In this document: positions 1 through 8,168 of the stretch, in pieces
Position numbering within the stretch: position 1 is the stretch's first letter
Layout of the letters: every line of letters begins with the position of its first letter
Assembly: GCA_937896505.1 (NCBI GenBank)
Contig: CALBNP010000155.1
Location: 1 to 9,732 of the forward strand
Direction: 5' to 3'
DNA length: 9,732 bases
Source: an uncultured Bacteroidales bacterium
GTDB taxonomy: Bacteria; Bacteroidota; Bacteroidia; Bacteroidales; F082
Made by a program: the position numbers and the translations under genes
The notes under the pieces: generated by a model
Databases searched by the model: none
What the model was told of the DNA's origin: nothing
The model's input: only the letters and a program-made list of their open reading frames with translations

Positions 1-498
1 ATCATCACATTGATTTGCCTCATCACTTTGGCATCGTGCCATAAAAGCGGCATGAACCTGTTCCGCGGCGAATATTCCATCAAGACCTCGGGCAACGTCA
101 CCTTGAACCAAATCATGCACGAAGGCGACACCGCGCAACCCGTCAATTTTGAAGTGGCATTGCCTAACGATGTCGGCCAAATGGAAATCACCACCTTGGA
201 CAGAAATGCCGACAGCGTGATGGTCGTCATGAACATCATGGGTGGCGAAGTCATTGTAGCTCACGCATCTTGCGACGGCGACAAAATCATTTTCAAGGAT
301 TTCAAACGCAACACCTTGATGTTTTCGGTAGGCGATGAAATCAACATCAACAGCGAAGTCAAAGTCAGCGCTTCGGGCAAAATGTTCGAAGACAACACCA
401 TCGTCATCAACATGAAATATAATGGCGAGGCCACCATTGATGAAAGAGATTACAAGATTCACGGCGACGACATCAGGATGGTCGCCAACCGAAACTAA
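1..498 (+). CDS. Partial small lipoprotein, function unknown (5' end outside window)
   Basis: The reading frame is open from the first base, so the start codon lies upstream of the window; a TTG at position 10 is not a credible start. The visible N-terminus is a hydrophobic stretch ending in LASC, a lipobox, with the lipidated Cys encoded at 37-39. This makes it an exported lipoprotein. The mature part is about 153 residues of alternating polar and hydrophobic strands, looks beta-rich, and has no catalytic motif I can name. A lipocalin/calycin-like barrel, as found in many small Bacteroidales lipoproteins, is possible but is only a guess. The gene ends with TAA 12 bp before the membrane-fusion gene on the same strand, so it is probably co-transcribed with the efflux operon and may serve the same envelope process. 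Confidence is high that the gene is real and low on function. Confidence 0.8.
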   Translation: MITLICLITLASCHKSGMNLFRGEYSIKTSGNVTLNQIMHEGDTAQPVNFEVALPNDVGQMEITTLDRNADSVMVVMNIMGGEVIVAHASCDGDKIIFKDFKRNTLMFSVGDEININSEVKVSASGKMFEDNTIVINMKYNGEATIDERDYKIHGDDIRMVANRN

Positions 499-510
499 TT
501 CCATAAAGAC

Positions 511-1539
511 ATGAGAACCAAACATTTGTCATTCATCATCATTGCGCTGATGTTCACGGCTTGCCAGGAAGTCGCAAAAGACAAGCCCAGAGCCGAGCGC
601 ATCATTCCCGTCGGCACCATGAGCATCGACTCGGTCAGCGGCATCGTCAGCCATACCTATGTTGGCACCTTGGAAGAAGGCCAGTCCATCGACTTGAGTT
701 TCAAGTACGGCGGCACGCTGGAAAGTCTTGCCGTGAAAGAAGGCACACAAGTCAAGAAAGGTCAGATGATTGCGCGGGTTTCATCGCCATCGTTGGAAAA
801 CACCTTACGTTCATCGCAAGCCACACTCGAACAAGCCAAAGACGCTTACGACCGACTGAAAAAAGTGTACGACAACGGCAGTCTGCCCGAAATAAAATGG
901 AAGGAAATGGTCGCCAACCTCGAGAAAGCGCAAGCCGCCTACGACCTCGCTCTTTCGATGACCAACGAGAACAACCTTTACGCACCTTTCGGAGGCACCG
1001 TCACGGATTTAAATGTCGAAATCGGGCAAAACATCACACCTTTGATTCCCATTGCACGGCTCATCAACACCGATGGCCTTGCTGTCAGGATTGCCGTTCC
1101 CGAAAACGAAATTGCAAACATCCATCTTGGTGATTTGGCCACCATCACCATTCCCGCATTGGGCGACACGGTCATTGAAGGAAGCGTCACCGAAAAGAGC
1201 ATGACGGCATCGCTTATGGCGCACAGTTATCCCGCCAAAGTCAGCCTTGCGAACTGCATCAAGGGCCTCGCGCCCGGCATGATTGGGAAAGTCGCCATGA
1301 AAGCCGACATCAGCAACGGAATCGTGATTCCGGCCAATGCCGTACTCATCAACAACGAAGGCAAGTTCGTCTGGATTGTGAATGATGGCTGCGCGACACG
1401 CCGCCAGATTACCATTACCGGCTATTCGGGCAAGGGCGTCGTGGTGGGCAGCGGCCTCGGCATCGGCGACCATGTCATCACCGAAGGCTATCAGAAAATC
1501 AGCGAAGGAATGAAAGTCTCCGAATATGAAAAAGATTAA
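511..1539 (+). CDS. RND efflux membrane-fusion (periplasmic adaptor) lipoprotein
   Basis: This is the periplasmic adaptor of an RND pump; it links the inner-membrane transporter to the outer-membrane channel. The 342-residue product starts with a signal peptide ending in the lipobox FTAC (Cys18), so it is probably anchored by lipid. The two halves of the barrel-sandwich (lipoyl-like) domain are visible around residues 66-91 (GGTLESLAVKEGTQVKKG) and 156-178 (LYAPFGGTVTDLNVEIGQ). They flank a short helical hairpin at about 94-150. A beta-barrel domain (about 190-265) and a C-terminal membrane-proximal domain (about 270-335) follow. Length and order fit the AcrA/HlyD-like family. The ATG at 511 gives a complete signal peptide. 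It lies 12 bp after the previous gene, and its last 14 bp overlap the start of the pump gene, which suggests translational coupling. The substrate cannot be inferred. Confidence 0.93.
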   Translation: MRTKHLSFIIIALMFTACQEVAKDKPRAERIIPVGTMSIDSVSGIVSHTYVGTLEEGQSIDLSFKYGGTLESLAVKEGTQVKKGQMIARVSSPSLENTLRSSQATLEQAKDAYDRLKKVYDNGSLPEIKWKEMVANLEKAQAAYDLALSMTNENNLYAPFGGTVTDLNVEIGQNITPLIPIARLINTDGLAVRIAVPENEIANIHLGDLATITIPALGDTVIEGSVTEKSMTASLMAHSYPAKVSLANCIKGLAPGMIGKVAMKADISNGIVIPANAVLINNEGKFVWIVNDGCATRRQITITGYSGKGVVVGSGLGIGDHVITEGYQKISEGMKVSEYEKD

Positions 1540-4500
1540 GGACAAAGGACTTATCGCCAGTTGCATCCGCCACCAGCGCATCGTTCTGCTGGTTATACTT
1601 GCCATCGTTGCCTTTGGCGTGTATTCCCTCATCGACATGAAAAAGGATGAGTTTCCGGCTTTCACCATCAGGCAAGGCATTGTGGCGGGCATTTATCCGG
1701 GTGCCAATTCCGAAGAGGTTGAAGAACAACTGACCAAGCCGCTCGAACAGATACTTTATGCCATGCCCGAAGTGGATAGAAAAGGCACCTATTCCGTTTC
1801 AAAAGACGGACTTTGCTACGTTTACGTCAGCCTTGACCTTTCGGTGAAAGACAAAGATGCTACATGGTCGAAAATCAGGCATAAACTTAACGAATCCAAG
1901 GCATTAAGTTTTCCTGTTGGCGTTTTGGCCTTGGCCGTCATTGATGATTTCGGCGACACCTCTTCCCTGCTCATCGCAATGGAATCAGCCGACAAGACCT
2001 ACCGCGAAATGCACGGCTACACCGAAGACCTGACCCGCCGCCTGCGCGACATTCCTGAAATGGGCAATGTGAGGGTGATGGGCGAGCAGACCGAAGAAAT
2101 CGCCGTCACCATCGACAAGGAAAAGCTTTCGTTCTACGGCATCAGTCCAAAAACGCTGATGCTGCAATACGCCACGCAAGGTCTGCAAACCACGACAGGT
2201 TCCTTCAAGACCGATGATTTCGACTTCGACCTTCACATTCAGAACCCCATTGTTTCCGAACAAGAACTCGAAGACCAAATCATTTACTCCGACCCGGCAG
2301 GCAACACCATCCGCCTACGCGACGTGGCCACCGTTGAACGCCGTTACGCCGAACCTTCTAAAGTGGTGAACTACAACGGCAACAACGCCCTCATCATCTC
2401 CGTCGAGATGCGCAAAGGCTACAACATCGTCGCTTTCGGAAACGAAGTGGAAAAGGTGCTGACCGCGTTCCAATCCACCCTGCCCGACAGCGTGAAGATG
2501 TTCCGCATCACCGACCAGCCGAAAGTGGTCAAGAAATCCGTCAACTCGTTTTTGCGCGATTTGGTCATTTCGATGTTGGTCGTCATCATCGTCATGCTGA
2601 TGCTTTTCCCCTTGCGCACCGCCTTGATTGCCAGTTCGGGACTTCCCGTCTGTACCGCCATCAGCATCGCCTTGATGTATATCTTTGGCATTGAGCTGAA
2701 TACCGTCACCTTGGCAGCGCTCATTGTCGTGTTGGGCATGATCGTCGATGACTCCATTATTAATATAGATGGCTACATCGACAAGCTGAGCCAAGGCTAC
2801 GAACCTTTCGAAGCCGCCACCAAAAGCGCCCGCGAACTGTTCATGCCCATGCTCATCGCCACCAGCGCCATCGCCTGCATGTTCTTCCCCATGACGCGCA
2901 TCATCACGGGACCTTTGGGCGAATTCGTGCAACTGTTTCCCTGGACCGTCGCCTTCTCGCTCATGTCGTCGCTAGCCTACGCCATGCTCGTGATTCCCGC
3001 CTTGGAAATCAAATTCATCAAACCCGATACCGAGACACGACAAATCAGCAAATTCGAGCGCGGACAAATCCGTTTCTTCCACACCCTACAAGGCCTTTAC
3101 GACAAAATGCAGAGCCATTGTTTCAAGCATCCGCATTTCACCATCGGTTTGGGCGTTGTTTCCATCGTTTTAGGCATACTGATGTTCCTTGCGCTCAACG
3201 TGCAGATGATGCCAATGGCCGACCGCGACTGCTTTGCCATCGAGATACGTCTGCCCGAAGGCAGCAGCCTGCAAGAAACCACACACATCAGCGATTCGCT
3301 GCAAGGCATGTTATTGAAAGACAAACGTGTAACTTCCGTAACTGCTTTCATCGGCGAAACCGCGCCACGTTTCCACGTGACCTATTCGCCCAGCATCCCC
3401 GCCAAAAACCTTTCGCAGCTGATTGTGAACACCAAATCGAAGCAAGACACTGAAGACCTGCTGAAAGAAATGGACGACAAATACGCCTATTATTTCACCA
3501 ATGCCCATGTGCGATTCCGCCAAATGGACTATCAGGCCGTCAGCAATCCTGTGGAGGTTTACGTTTATGGCGACGATTATGCCAAGACCTCAGCCGTTGC
3601 GCAACAAATCAAGGATTACATGCTTACCTTAGACAACGAACTGCGTTGGGTTCATTCCGATTATGATGAGTTCACCCCATCGGTAGGCATCACCATGAAA
3701 CCCGAAGAAAGCGCACGTTTAGGGCTAACCAAGGGCATCCTTTCACTCGAATTGGCCTCAAGCCTTGGCGGGCAGCCACTCACCACAATTTGGGAAGACG
3801 GCAGAAACATTCCCGTGAAGCTCTATGCGGAAAACAACTGCGATACCGATGATTATGAATCCATCAGCAACCAACTGATTCCGACCATGACGCCGGGGCT
3901 TAGCGTGCCGCTGCGGCAAGTCGCCGACATCAGTCCAGAATGGCATCCTGCAAAACTCATTCACCGCGACGGGAAAAACGTGATTACCGTAGGCGACGAC
4001 ATGAAATTCTGGAAACCGCAAACGGTGAGCATGAAGAAAATCCAGACCTTCATCAACAGCGAAATCATACCCAATTTGCCCGAAGGCGTGAGCATTGAAT
4101 ATGGTGGACTCTCGTCGCTCAACACGGGCGTCATCCCTCAGATTCTGTGGAGCCTGATTGCCGCCATTGCCGTCCTGCTCATCTTCTTAGTGGCTTATTT
4201 CAAGAAACTCAACTTGGCCGTTCTCACCTTGGGTTCCAGCACTTTGTGCATGTTCGGTGCATTCTTTGGCGAATGGCTTTTCGGCCTCGATTTCGGCATG
4301 ACTTCTGTGCTTGGCATCGTCAGCCTCATCGGCATCATTGTCCGCAACGGCATTGTGATGTACGAATACGCCGAGACCCTCCGCACCGACGAAGGCCTCA
4401 CGCCGCACGATGCCGCCATGAAAGCCGGCAGCCGCCGTATGCGACCCATCTTCCTCACCTCCGCTACGACCGCCTTGGGCGTCATCCCGATGATTATCAG

Positions 4501-4618
4501 CCGCAACCCGCTTTGGATGCCGATGGGCGTCGTCATCTGCTTTGGCGTGGTGCTCTCCATGGTCATCATCCTTGCCGTGATGCCCGTCATGTATTGGCAA
4601 ATCTTTAAGAAAGGATGA
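1526..4618 (+). CDS. RND-family efflux transporter permease (HAE1/AcrB-like)
   Basis: This is the inner-membrane, proton-driven pump subunit. Its 1030 residues match the usual AcrB-family size. TM1 lies at about 19-36; TM2-4 at about 342-416; TM5-6 at about 438-495; TM7 at about 538-558; TM8-12 at about 872-1025; two large periplasmic loops lie between. TM4 carries GMIVDDSIIN with Asp408 and Asp409, equivalent to the proton-relay aspartates of AcrB. TM10 carries LIGIIVRNGIVMYEYAE, where Arg940 sits at the place of AcrB Lys940. Both halves have the internal RND repeat. No Met-rich metal-binding pattern typical of CusA was noticed, so a drug or other hydrophobic-substrate exporter is favoured over a metal pump, but the substrate is unknown. 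Start ATG 1526 lies inside the adaptor gene; the stop is TGA. Genes for adaptor and channel lie on either side, giving a complete tripartite system. Confidence 0.95.
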   Translation: MKKIKDKGLIASCIRHQRIVLLVILAIVAFGVYSLIDMKKDEFPAFTIRQGIVAGIYPGANSEEVEEQLTKPLEQILYAMPEVDRKGTYSVSKDGLCYVYVSLDLSVKDKDATWSKIRHKLNESKALSFPVGVLALAVIDDFGDTSSLLIAMESADKTYREMHGYTEDLTRRLRDIPEMGNVRVMGEQTEEIAVTIDKEKLSFYGISPKTLMLQYATQGLQTTTGSFKTDDFDFDLHIQNPIVSEQELEDQIIYSDPAGNTIRLRDVATVERRYAEPSKVVNYNGNNALIISVEMRKGYNIVAFGNEVEKVLTAFQSTLPDSVKMFRITDQPKVVKKSVNSFLRDLVISMLVVIIVMLMLFPLRTALIASSGLPVCTAISIALMYIFGIELNTVTLAALIVVLGMIVDDSIINIDGYIDKLSQGYEPFEAATKSARELFMPMLIATSAIACMFFPMTRIITGPLGEFVQLFPWTVAFSLMSSLAYAMLVIPALEIKFIKPDTETRQISKFERGQIRFFHTLQGLYDKMQSHCFKHPHFTIGLGVVSIVLGILMFLALNVQMMPMADRDCFAIEIRLPEGSSLQETTHISDSLQGMLLKDKRVTSVTAFIGETAPRFHVTYSPSIPAKNLSQLIVNTKSKQDTEDLLKEMDDKYAYYFTNAHVRFRQMDYQAVSNPVEVYVYGDDYAKTSAVAQQIKDYMLTLDNELRWVHSDYDEFTPSVGITMKPEESARLGLTKGILSLELASSLGGQPLTTIWEDGRNIPVKLYAENNCDTDDYESISNQLIPTMTPGLSVPLRQVADISPEWHPAKLIHRDGKNVITVGDDMKFWKPQTVSMKKIQTFINSEIIPNLPEGVSIEYGGLSSLNTGVIPQILWSLIAAIAVLLIFLVAYFKKLNLAVLTLGSSTLCMFGAFFGEWLFGLDFGMTSVLGIVSLIGIIVRNGIVMYEYAETLRTDEGLTPHDAAMKAGSRRMRPIFLTSATTALGVIPMIISRNPLWMPMGVVICFGVVLSMVIILAVMPVMYWQIFKKG

Positions 4619-4627
4619 ATGGTGCTA

Positions 4628-4674
4628 GGTGATGGGTGAATGGTGATGGGTGATTTTTGACTCTATGACTTTAT
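4628..4674 (+). repeat. Short tandem repeats in the pump-channel spacer
   Basis: The 71-bp spacer between the RND pump and the TolC gene contains two perfect copies of GGTGATGGGTGA (4628-4639 and 4642-4653, 14 bp apart). Directly after them comes an imperfect 8-bp tandem repeat (GACTCTAT at 4659-4666, GACTTTAT at 4667-4674). No promoter or hairpin is evident here. The copy number could vary by strand slippage and change the distance between the two genes. Any regulatory role is inference. Confidence 0.7.
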
Positions 4675-4689
4675 GAACGATAATATTAT

Positions 4690-6039
4690 ATGAAAAGAAA
4701 ACTAATGATAATCGTGGCCTTGCTTCTGTCCGCAAGCCTCAAGGCGCAAGACAACGACACCTTGCCGCGCCTTTCGGTTCAGGACTGCATCGACTTGGCC
4801 TTGAAAAACAACATCCCCTTGCAGAACGCAAGGCTGCAAACCGAAGAGGCACAAGCCGTGAAAGATGCCGCCCAAGCGGAATATTTCCCCACCATCAAGG
4901 CACAGGCTTTGGCTTTCGATGCCAAGAAGGCGCTCATCAATTTCGGCATCGATGACATTGATAACGCGCTGATTAGACAGACTTTGCACAACCTGATTTC
5001 AGAATACGGCTATCTGTGGGGCTATGACGACGAAATTTCATACATCAGAAACGGTACGGTCGCAAACCTGATGGTCACTGAACCCATTTATGCTGGCGGT
5101 CGCATCCGCAACGGCAACCGTTTGGCGAAATTGGGCATCGAAGCCGCCGACCTGCAAACGAAAATCAAGGAAGACGAAGTTCGACAACAAACCGAGTGTC
5201 TGTATTGGCAAATCGTTTCCTTGCAAGAGAAAATCACCACTTTGGATGAACTCGACATGCTCTTAGACACGCTGAACAAAGACCTGAAAGGCGCCATTGA
5301 TGCGGGACTGGCCTTGCCCAACGACCAATTCAAAGTCTCGATAAAGCAAAACGAAAGCGGCCTGAACCGCAAAAAGGCCGAAGACGGCATCACAATGCTG
5401 AAAATGCTCTTGGCACAATACATCGGAATAGAAGCCGATAATCTTATCCTCACTGACACACTCGGCATGGAAACCTCGCCTTTAGCCACCTGCTGCAACG
5501 TAAGCGATGCCGTCAGCAAACGCAGTGAAACCCAACTGCTTAACCTCTCCATCCGAGCCGAAAAGCTGAAGAAGAAAATGACTTTGGGCGAAGCCCTACC
5601 CTCGCTCATGGTTGGCGGAAGCGTCAACTACAACACGGTCTTCGAGCATCCGAAACCGAACGCCATAGTCTTCGCCATGCTGCAAGTGCCTATCACCGAC
5701 TGGTACAAGACAGGTTGCAAGTTGAAAAAGCACGACATCGAAGCCGAAATGGCGCAAAACCAACAGCGCGACCTCACCGAACAGATGGAACTGCAAACCA
5801 AACAAGCCTGGTTCGAATTGCAGCAAAGCTGGATGCGCATCGAGTTGGCACGCACCTCGTTAGGCGAAGCCGAAGCCAACCTGAAGATGGCCAACGACTA
5901 TTACGAAGCCGGCATCACCACCCTTTCGGAAGTCCTCGAAGCCCAGACCCTGCTCAAGCAGAGCCGCGACGAACTCACCGACAGTCGCATCGAATGCAGA
6001 ATCAATCTGATGAAATATCGGATGCTGAATGGTAATTAA
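4690..6039 (+). CDS. TolC-like outer-membrane efflux channel
   Basis: This is an outer-membrane factor that would form the exit duct for the RND pump encoded upstream. The 449-residue product starts with a cleavable signal peptide (MKRKLMIIVALLLSASLKAQ, probable cleavage near residue 19). It then shows the typical first helix of the family (LSVQDCIDLALKNNIPLQNA, about 28-47). Two long helical OEP repeats follow, separated by more beta-like segments. The second repeat ends with helices of the EANLKMANDYYEAGITTLSEVLEAQ type, a hallmark of TolC/OprM relatives. No lipobox is present, so it is TolC-like rather than an OprM-type lipoprotein. Start ATG 4690 is the only one giving the complete signal peptide. 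It lies 71 bp after the pump stop and is most likely the last gene of the operon; it ends 23 bp before a convergent gene. Confidence 0.93.
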   Translation: MKRKLMIIVALLLSASLKAQDNDTLPRLSVQDCIDLALKNNIPLQNARLQTEEAQAVKDAAQAEYFPTIKAQALAFDAKKALINFGIDDIDNALIRQTLHNLISEYGYLWGYDDEISYIRNGTVANLMVTEPIYAGGRIRNGNRLAKLGIEAADLQTKIKEDEVRQQTECLYWQIVSLQEKITTLDELDMLLDTLNKDLKGAIDAGLALPNDQFKVSIKQNESGLNRKKAEDGITMLKMLLAQYIGIEADNLILTDTLGMETSPLATCCNVSDAVSKRSETQLLNLSIRAEKLKKKMTLGEALPSLMVGGSVNYNTVFEHPKPNAIVFAMLQVPITDWYKTGCKLKKHDIEAEMAQNQQRDLTEQMELQTKQAWFELQQSWMRIELARTSLGEAEANLKMANDYYEAGITTLSEVLEAQTLLKQSRDELTDSRIECRINLMKYRMLNGN

Positions 6040-6062
6040 GACGAATTGGCAATACCAACTCT

Positions 6063-7247
6063 TTACTTCGAGAACATCACTTTTTCGCTGTTCAGCAGTT
6101 TGGTGAGCACCCAAACACCGAGCAAGGAATAGATGATATTCGCTGCCACGGTGATGACTATCGGGACGAGCGTTGTCTCGTGTGCGAAGACCATCGACAA
6201 GCTCTGCACGCTGTTGTAGACCGGAATGAGGAACATGGCATTGTTCGACACTTCGGTGCCTGTCATCATCGGCATCATGCCCACTAGCATCACGACGAGC
6301 ATGAGTGGCGCCATGACCGAGGAGGCGGCCTTTACGCTCTTTGCCTTCGCCGAAATAATGGATGAAATGGCGGTCAGGAAAAGGATGGTGCAAAGTATGA
6401 GCAGGAGCAGCAGACCGTAATCGCTGAAGGAATAGATGTTGGCATCGAGGCCCATCCCATCAGCATGAAGCAATTTCGGTAAGGAGAGCATCATGCCCAA
6501 GAAACTCGACAAACCGCTCAGCAGGGCAAACAGTGAGAGACTCAACACCTTACCCAAGGCCAATTCGTTGCGTTTCAGCGGTGTCACCAACAAAGTGGCT
6601 ATGGTACCTCTCTCCTTCTCGCCCGCTATCGACGGCGGTGCTATCGACATGCATCCCGAGAAAGCCATCAAAAGCAGCAGCATCGGAATCAGTTGGCTGA
6701 ATAAATCACCCACGATATCTTCGTCCTTGGCGAGGTCAAAAGTCTCATCCGTTTCGGTCGTCGCGTTGATGTCGAAGCGGTTGGTTACGGATTCTTCCCA
6801 TCCATTCAAAGCGCCACAAAGCATTTGATATGCGATATGCGACTTTTCGGAAGCGGAATTGTGATAAATGAGCACATTGGGTGCCGGCAATCCACTGGTC
6901 GGGTCATAATTGGCCACCAACGAATCGAAATCTTCAAGAAACACCACATAGTCGAAATCGCTGTCCTTGAGAACGAGGTCCGATTTAAGCGTTTCGCCAT
7001 CAAAGCCATCGGTCACCAAGTTGAAAGGCAAAGCCTCGACAACGGGGCGCAAGGTCTCCGACATGTTCTCCACATAAACCGTGGCCGGACTGTCATCTTC
7101 CTTGGGTTGCATGAAGTTATCGCCCATGAAAGAATAAATGATGTAAATCAAGAGGCCCGGCATAATGACGGTGGTCATCAGCATGGTACGGTCGCCGAAA
7201 AAGCGGGCACATTCCTTTTTAAATATGGTCCAAGTGTTGTTTTTCAT
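6063..7247 (-). CDS. ABC-2 type transporter permease, NatB-like
   Basis: This is the membrane subunit of an ABC exporter whose ATPase is encoded directly upstream. The 394-residue product has one N-terminal membrane segment (about 24-42, after the basic start KNNTWTIFKKECARFFGDR). A roughly 140-residue extracytoplasmic domain follows, then about five further membrane segments in the C-terminal half. Between the second and third segments lies IAGEKERGTIATLLVTPLKR (about 206-225), the cytoplasmic coupling motif characteristic of the ABC2_membrane_3/NatB group. B. subtilis NatAB extrudes sodium, but other members export peptides or other compounds, so the substrate is open. I start at ATG 7247, which overlaps the ATPase stop in TGATG; a GTG one codon upstream is possible but less likely. 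The stop is TAA at 6065-6063, convergent with the TolC gene. Confidence 0.9.
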   Translation of the reverse strand: MKNNTWTIFKKECARFFGDRTMLMTTVIMPGLLIYIIYSFMGDNFMQPKEDDSPATVYVENMSETLRPVVEALPFNLVTDGFDGETLKSDLVLKDSDFDYVVFLEDFDSLVANYDPTSGLPAPNVLIYHNSASEKSHIAYQMLCGALNGWEESVTNRFDINATTETDETFDLAKDEDIVGDLFSQLIPMLLLLMAFSGCMSIAPPSIAGEKERGTIATLLVTPLKRNELALGKVLSLSLFALLSGLSSFLGMMLSLPKLLHADGMGLDANIYSFSDYGLLLLLILCTILFLTAISSIISAKAKSVKAASSVMAPLMLVVMLVGMMPMMTGTEVSNNAMFLIPVYNSVQSLSMVFAHETTLVPIVITVAANIIYSLLGVWVLTKLLNSEKVMFSK

Positions 7248-8023
7248 CACGCTGTTTCTCCTTTCTTTTCCTTATAGATTTCAAAAAAGCGGTCTTCGAG
7301 CGACTGTCCGGCACAGATGCCTTGCAAGGTGTCGCAATGCGTCATCTGCCCATCAATGATGATGCCGACGCGGTCGCAAAGACGCTCAACGAGACTGAAA
7401 ATGTGTGTCGACAGAATGATGGTCTTGCCTTCGCTGCGGAGTTCCTGCAAATAATCGGTTACGGTGCGAGCCGTCAGCACATCAAGGCCGTTGGTGGGTT
7501 CATCGAAAATGATGAAATCGGGGTCGTGTACCAACGAGACGACCAACGAGACTTTCTGTTTCATGCCCGTAGAGAGATTCGCCACCTTCACTTCGGCAAA
7601 CTTCTCAATGCCGAAACGGCTGAAAAGTTTGCGTTTGCGCTCGGCGACTACATTCGGGTCGATGCCATAGAGCTGCGAGAAGAAATCGAAGAGATAATTA
7701 GGAGTGAAGAAATCCTCGAGTTTCAGTTCCGAGGTGAGGAAGCCGATTTGCGCGCGAACTTTTTCAGGTTCGGCGACCACCGAGCATCCATTGATGAAAG
7801 CGTTGCCGCTGTCGGGAGCGATGAGGGTGGCCAACATGCGCAAAGTGGTGGTCTTGCCAGCGCCGTTAGGCCCCAGAAGGCCGAAGATTTCACCCTTGTA
7901 GGCCGAAAACGACACATCGTTGACGGCAACGGTCTTCGTGCGTGTCGTGCCTTCAATTTTCTGTTGTTTGCGTGAGAGTTCAAAGGTCTTGCAGAGATGC
8001 TCCACGCGAAGTATTTCTTCCAT
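7247..8023 (-). CDS. ABC transporter ATP-binding protein, NatA-like
   Basis: This is the cytoplasmic ATPase that powers the neighbouring permease. The 258-residue product shows Walker A GPNGAGKT (51-58), signature LSTGMKQK (150-157), Walker B FIIFDEP (170-176, catalytic Glu175), D-loop GLD (179-181) and switch His207 in ILSTH. The Q-loop region reads IGFLTSELKLEDFFT (93-107), without the usual glutamine; NatA-type ATPases commonly have IGFL(T/S)-type sequences here. The ATG at 8023 (MEEILRVEHLCKTF) begins right at the ABC domain and follows a promoter-like motif. The frame stays open further upstream to 8104, but that stretch runs through the promoter and encodes nothing recognisable. The stop TGA shares bases with the permease start, so the two are translationally coupled. 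Confidence 0.93.
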   Translation of the reverse strand: MEEILRVEHLCKTFELSRKQQKIEGTTRTKTVAVNDVSFSAYKGEIFGLLGPNGAGKTTTLRMLATLIAPDSGNAFINGCSVVAEPEKVRAQIGFLTSELKLEDFFTPNYLFDFFSQLYGIDPNVVAERKRKLFSRFGIEKFAEVKVANLSTGMKQKVSLVVSLVHDPDFIIFDEPTNGLDVLTARTVTDYLQELRSEGKTIILSTHIFSLVERLCDRVGIIIDGQMTHCDTLQGICAGQSLEDRFFEIYKEKKGETA

Positions 8024-8051
8024 AAATTTAGAATTTTGTGAAACGATGCCG

Positions 8052-8082
8052 CAAATGTAAGAATAATTGTTTTTGCAGGAAA
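8052..8082 (-). promoter_or_regulatory. Bacteroidetes-type promoter for the ABC operon
   Basis: On the minus strand the -7 box TACATTTG (8059-8052) is a perfect match to TAnnTTTG. Nineteen bases upstream lies TTTC (8082-8079), three of four matches to the -33 box TTTG. Transcription would begin near 8045, about 22 bases before ATG 8023. The match is by eye to the published Bacteroides consensus. Confidence 0.6.
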
Positions 8083-8084
8083 CA

Positions 8085-8100
8085 GGTTGCAAGGTTGCAA
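8085..8100 (-). repeat. 8-bp perfect tandem duplication
   Basis: GGTTGCAA occurs twice head to tail (8085-8092 and 8093-8100 on the plus strand), followed by a partial GCAAG. It lies just upstream of the -33-like element of the ABC operon and between it and the long palindrome. It could be a small operator or a slippage product; nothing in the sequence decides between them. Confidence 0.5.
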
Positions 8101-8113
8101 GCAAGAAATGTTG

Positions 8114-8162
8114 CGATACTGGGCTAAAACTTCATTTTTTTTCAAGTTTTAGCCCAGTATCG
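8114..8162. repeat. Long perfect palindrome (copy 1), directly after the ATPase gene
   Basis: The arms CGATACTGGGCTAAAACTT (8114-8132) and its exact reverse complement (8144-8162) form a 19-bp perfect stem with an 11-base loop, CATTTTTTTTC. It starts 6 bases after the stop codon of the minus-strand ATPase gene. The block 8115-8170 recurs at 9631-9686 with one mismatch. It is not followed by a U-run in either direction, so it does not look like a classic intrinsic terminator. It could be a 3'-end stabilising structure, a recombination or mobile palindrome, or a factor-dependent stop signal. Confidence 0.9.
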
Positions 8163-8168
8163 AAGCAC

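Noticed and set aside
2315..2932. A 205-codon minus-strand open frame inside the RND pump gene, and similar ones at 4187-4600
   Set aside because: The translations are rich in His, Asp and Gly, as expected from the complement of the pump's codon usage. The pump frame has full family motifs.
6046..6058. Small inverted repeat TTGG-CAATA-CCAA between the convergent TolC and permease genes
   Set aside because: A 4-bp stem without a U-tract is too weak to call a terminator.
7247..8104. Longer start of the NatA-like ATPase at 8104
   Set aside because: The extra 27 codons span the promoter-like motif and have no homology-like content. The ATG at 8023 begins exactly at the ABC domain.
8114..8162. 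Intrinsic terminator for the ATPase gene
   Set aside because: The stem is long, but no T-run follows it on either strand; the only T/A run is in the loop. A factor-dependent or processing role remains possible.
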